Shown piece after piece: positions 61,563 to 64,000 of a stretch of DNA of 64,000 nucleotides. The DNA lies in contig OZ245813.1 in the NCBI GenBank assembly GCA_965228445.1, positions 4,526,001 through 4,590,000 on the forward strand, written 5' to 3'. This stretch comes from Thalassobaculum sp965228445 (GTDB taxonomy: Bacteria; Pseudomonadota; Alphaproteobacteria; Thalassobaculales; Thalassobaculaceae). A program made the position numbers and the translations under genes. The notes below the pieces were generated by a model, which worked only from the letters and a program-made list of their open reading frames with translations, was not told where the DNA came from and made no database searches. Each line of letters opens with the position of its first letter. The first letter of the stretch is position 1.

Positions 61563-62753
61563 ATGACCACGAAATCAGCGCCCATCGATGTCGAGCGGGC
61601 CCGGGCCGAGACCCGAGGCTGCGAGGGCATGGCCCATCTGAACCATGCGGGCTCCTCGCTGATGCCGGTTCCGGTCGCCGATGCGCTGATCGGCTGGCAG
61701 CGCGAGGAGGAGTACCGGGGCGGCTACGAGACCGCGGACCGCTACCAGGACAAGCTGGAGAACTTCTACGACGCGACCGCCCGGCTGCTGAACTGCACCC
61801 GCGACGAGGTGGCGTTCATCGAGAATGCGACCCGCGCCTGGGACATGGCGTTCTACGCCCTCGACCTCGGCCCCGGCGACCGGATCCTGACCACCGAGTC
61901 GGAATACGGATCGAACATGATCGCCTACCTGCACCGGGCCAGACATACCGGCTGCGAGGTCGCCATCGTGCCGAACGACAACCACGGGCAGATCGACGTG
62001 ACCGAGCTCGACCGGATGGTCGACGACCGGGTGAAGCTGATCTCGATCAGCCACGTGCCGACCGGCGGCGGTCTGGTCAATCCGGCTGCCGAGGTCGGCA
62101 GGGTCGCCTGCAAGCACCGCGTGCCCTACCTGCTGGATGCCTGCCAGTCGGCCGGCCAGGTGCCCCTCGACGTGCAGGCGATCGGCTGCGATTTCCTGTC
62201 CGCCACCGGCCGCAAATACCTGCGCGGCCCGCGCGGCACCGGCTTTCTCTACGTGCGCGGCGACTGGATCGAGCGCCTGGACCCGCCGCTGCTCGACCAG
62301 CACGCGGCGGAGCTGGTCAACGAGCGCGAATACGTCATGCGCGGCGATGCCCGACGGTTCGAGAACTGGGAGTGCCATTTCGCCGGCAAGGCGGCACTCG
62401 GCGTGGCGATCGACTACGCGCTCGGCTGGGGCCTGGAGGCGATCCGCGACCGGGTCCAGCCGCTCGCCCGGACCCTGCGCGATCGGCTGGCGACGGTGGA
62501 TGGCGTCGAGGTGCTGGACGAGGGTCGGGAGAAGTGCGGCATCGTCACGTTCCGCAAGGCCGATGAGGACGCCGAGGCCATCAAGCACCGCCTGAAGGCC
62601 CATCGCATCAATGTCAGCGTGGCCGGCGACAGCGGAGCGCGGGTCGGATACGACCGCCGGGGCATCGGCACGGCGGTGCGCGCTAGCGTCCACTACATCA
62701 CCGTGGAACGCGAGATCGACGACCTGATCCGGGTGCTGTCCGGGAACCGCTGA
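61563..62753 (+). CDS. Class V aminotransferase-fold PLP enzyme
   Basis: A 396-residue fold-type I enzyme. The PLP Lys lies in FLSATGRKYLRGPRGTGFLY; the cofactor-phosphate and ring contacts are FIENATRAWDMAF, SHVPTGGGLVNP and LLDACQSAGQVP. The family includes cysteine desulfurases, isopenicillin-N epimerases and C-S lyases; no active-site Cys loop of IscS type is visible, so a desulfurase is less likely. GGAGGCTCGCG before the ATG supports the start. It follows the S4 gene by 33 bases. Substrate unknown. Confidence 0.87.
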   Translation: MTTKSAPIDVERARAETRGCEGMAHLNHAGSSLMPVPVADALIGWQREEEYRGGYETADRYQDKLENFYDATARLLNCTRDEVAFIENATRAWDMAFYALDLGPGDRILTTESEYGSNMIAYLHRARHTGCEVAIVPNDNHGQIDVTELDRMVDDRVKLISISHVPTGGGLVNPAAEVGRVACKHRVPYLLDACQSAGQVPLDVQAIGCDFLSATGRKYLRGPRGTGFLYVRGDWIERLDPPLLDQHAAELVNEREYVMRGDARRFENWECHFAGKAALGVAIDYALGWGLEAIRDRVQPLARTLRDRLATVDGVEVLDEGREKCGIVTFRKADEDAEAIKHRLKAHRINVSVAGDSGARVGYDRRGIGTAVRASVHYITVEREIDDLIRVLSGNR

Positions 62754-62774
62754 TCCGCCGGCGGTCGGGCCGCA

Positions 62775-63491
62775 TCAGGTCCGCAGCACCACGCACAGAT
62801 TGTTGGCCGGCATCTCGTGAACCGCGGCGAGCTTCAGACCGCGCTCACCCGCCGACGGGACGACCTCGCGATCGAGATCGCGGATGCCCCAGCTCGGATC
62901 CTGACGCTGCAGCGAGGCATCGAAGGTGGTGTTGCCGTCGCTCATCGACCGGCCCTCGCGGTGGAACGGGCCGTACAGCACCAGCGGCGCGCCGGCAGGC
63001 AGCCAGCGGCGGGCGCCCGCGAACAGCCCGAGCGCGACCGCCCAGGGGGCGATGTGGATCACGTTGACGCTGAGCATGGCGCAGAACGGGGCGCAGTCTG
63101 CAACGGGCCAGTCCTCGGCATCAGCGGCCGCGTCGAGGGAGCGGGGTGCCAACGGGCGCGGAGCCTCGGTCGGCAGGAACGCCGCCCAGGCGGCGATGCT
63201 GTCGCGGCGCTCCTGGGTGTTCTCGGTCGGCAACCAGCGATGCTGCGGCAGTTCCTGGACGAAGGCGGCGGCATGGTGCCCCGTGCCGGAGCCGATCTCC
63301 AGCACCGTCCCCGCCGGGGGCAGTTCGGCCTTCAGCACCGCCAGCAGCGGCGCGGCATTGCGCCGCGCGGCGGGGGCGTCCATGGCGCCGGCGGGCGTGT
63401 CGGCGGCGATCACCGCGTCGAACCCGATCGCGGTTGCGGACGGGCGGCTGTGGGCGGCACCGGGTGTGGAAGGGGCTGACGGATCCATCAT
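62775..63491 (-). CDS. DUF938 family protein, SAM-methyltransferase-like
   Basis: A 238-residue protein with the DUF938 pattern: APAARRNAAPLLAVLKAELP, motif I VLEIGSGTGHHAAAFVQELP, WLPTENTQERRDSIAAWAA, SVNVIHIAPWAVALGLFAGA and VLYGPFHREGRSMSDGNTTF. A Rossmann-like methyltransferase fold is likely from motif I; substrate unknown. It is convergent with the aminotransferase gene (21-base gap). The first 25 residues are Pro/Ala/Ser-rich and the start may lie further in. Confidence 0.85.
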   Translation of the reverse strand: MMDPSAPSTPGAAHSRPSATAIGFDAVIAADTPAGAMDAPAARRNAAPLLAVLKAELPPAGTVLEIGSGTGHHAAAFVQELPQHRWLPTENTQERRDSIAAWAAFLPTEAPRPLAPRSLDAAADAEDWPVADCAPFCAMLSVNVIHIAPWAVALGLFAGARRWLPAGAPLVLYGPFHREGRSMSDGNTTFDASLQRQDPSWGIRDLDREVVPSAGERGLKLAAVHEMPANNLCVVLRT

Positions 63492-63582
63492 TGCGACCTA
63501 TGTACTCACGATCCGGCAAAGGGTATGCCGGGGCCGGGAGTATGACCCGGTCGGAAACCTGGAACCAGAATGGAACGCGCCC

Positions 63583-64000
63583 ATGCTCGCCCGCCTGAAG
63601 GCATTCATGTCCGGTCTTGAGTCCGGAAGCCGTCCCGCGGCCGCGCCCCGCAAGGACCTGGCGACGGCGGTCGCGGTCCTGCTGGCCCGGGCCGCGACCC
63701 TGGACGGCAGTTTCGAGGCGAAGGAGCGCGCGGTGGTCGCCGACCACCTGTGCAACCGGTTCGACGTCTCCCGCGACGAGATCGACCGGACCCTGGAGGA
63801 GGCCGTGACCTCGGCGGACGAGATGGTCGACCTCTACGGGCTGACCCGCACGGTGAAGGACCGGCTCGACGAGGAGGGGCGCATCGAACTGATGGAAGCC
63901 CTGTGGGAGGTGGTCTACGCCGATGGCGAGTTGCACGACTACGAGGGCCAGCTCATGCGCCGCCTGTCCGGGTTGCTGTACGTGACCGACCGCGAGAGCG
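63583..64000 (+). CDS. TerB-family protein, N-terminal part (runs off the window)
   Basis: 139 codons are visible from the ATG at 63583; the end is outside. After a 30-residue basic lead (MLARLKAFMSGLESGSRP) comes a TerB fold: LLARAATLDGSFEAKERAVV and ALWEVVYADGELHDYEGQLM carry the two paired acidic patches. It differs from the TerB protein at 18618-19022 in its longer N-terminus and spacing. Such single TerB proteins are of unknown function. Confidence 0.82.
   Translation, partial: MLARLKAFMSGLESGSRPAAAPRKDLATAVAVLLARAATLDGSFEAKERAVVADHLCNRFDVSRDEIDRTLEEAVTSADEMVDLYGLTRTVKDRLDEEGRIELMEALWEVVYADGELHDYEGQLMRRLSGLLYVTDRES

Noticed and set aside
61563..62753. IscS/SufS cysteine desulfurase next to a ferredoxin-type system
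   Set aside because: The conserved active-site Cys loop is not visible and no isc/suf genes adjoin; only the class V fold is supported.

Overview
The window is a dense, high-GC stretch of bacterial chromosome that reads as an alphaproteobacterium, most likely of the Rhodospirillales type. The evidence is a COX15-type heme A synthase, an Usg protein, a ferredoxin and a TrxB-like ferredoxin-NADP reductase on the same strand, a SUV3-like helicase next to an S4 RNA-binding protein, a Zur box of the alphaproteobacterial form, and five small proteins that look like PAS_5 (PF07310) family members. This placement comes from gene content, not from a phylogeny. No rRNA, tRNA, phage, transposase or CRISPR array was seen, and no gene-free gap exceeds about 300 bases.

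Layout. 1-6.2 kb: the end of a nicotinamidase, a CPA1 Na+/H+ antiporter and an RND efflux adaptor/permease pair. 6.2-12 kb: a TPR-methyltransferase, rpsD with a clear promoter and terminator, then cimA followed by trmJ, and a PhyH-like dioxygenase. 12-20 kb: mrcA (PBP1A), prfB with an intact programmed +1 frameshift site, a nested palindromic repeat, an amidase, two 3-hydroxyisobutyrate-dehydrogenase-like enzymes and a TerB protein. 20-24 kb: a HAD phosphatase, a PAS_5 protein and groES-groEL under a promoter overlapped by a CIRCE operator. 24-30 kb: usg, a ferredoxin / DUF2332 / ferredoxin-NADP reductase run, a large perfect inverted repeat, an amidohydrolase and ctaA. 30-39.7 kb: a DinG-like helicase, a class III nucleotidyl cyclase, an Lrp-LysE pair, an apparently iron-regulated divergon with an orphan FecE-like ATPase, an FAH-family hydrolase and two tandem PAS_5 genes. 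39.7-48.6 kb: the glycogen cluster glgX-malQ-glgP-glgB. 48.6-55 kb: two more PAS_5 proteins around a CRP-like site, a TPR-sulfotransferase, a possible small RNA and the Zur-controlled znuA / znuCB divergon. 55-64 kb: a secreted protein, htpG, a SUV3-like helicase with a long disordered tail overlapping an S4 protein gene, a class V aminotransferase, a DUF938 protein and the start of a second TerB protein.

How the genes fit together. Several units can be read as regulatory circuits from DNA sites alone: heat shock (HrcA/CIRCE), zinc (Zur), probable iron (Fur-like boxes), probable cAMP-type control (a perfect TGTGA-N6-TCACA site) and probable Lrp autoregulation. The glycogen cluster holds remodelling and breakdown enzymes but neither ADP-glucose pyrophosphorylase nor glycogen synthase, so synthesis must be encoded elsewhere. 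The least explained parts are the iron-box divergon at 36.4-37.4 kb, the hairpin plus plus-strand terminator at 52.1 kb where no plus-strand gene ends, and the PAS_5 expansion.
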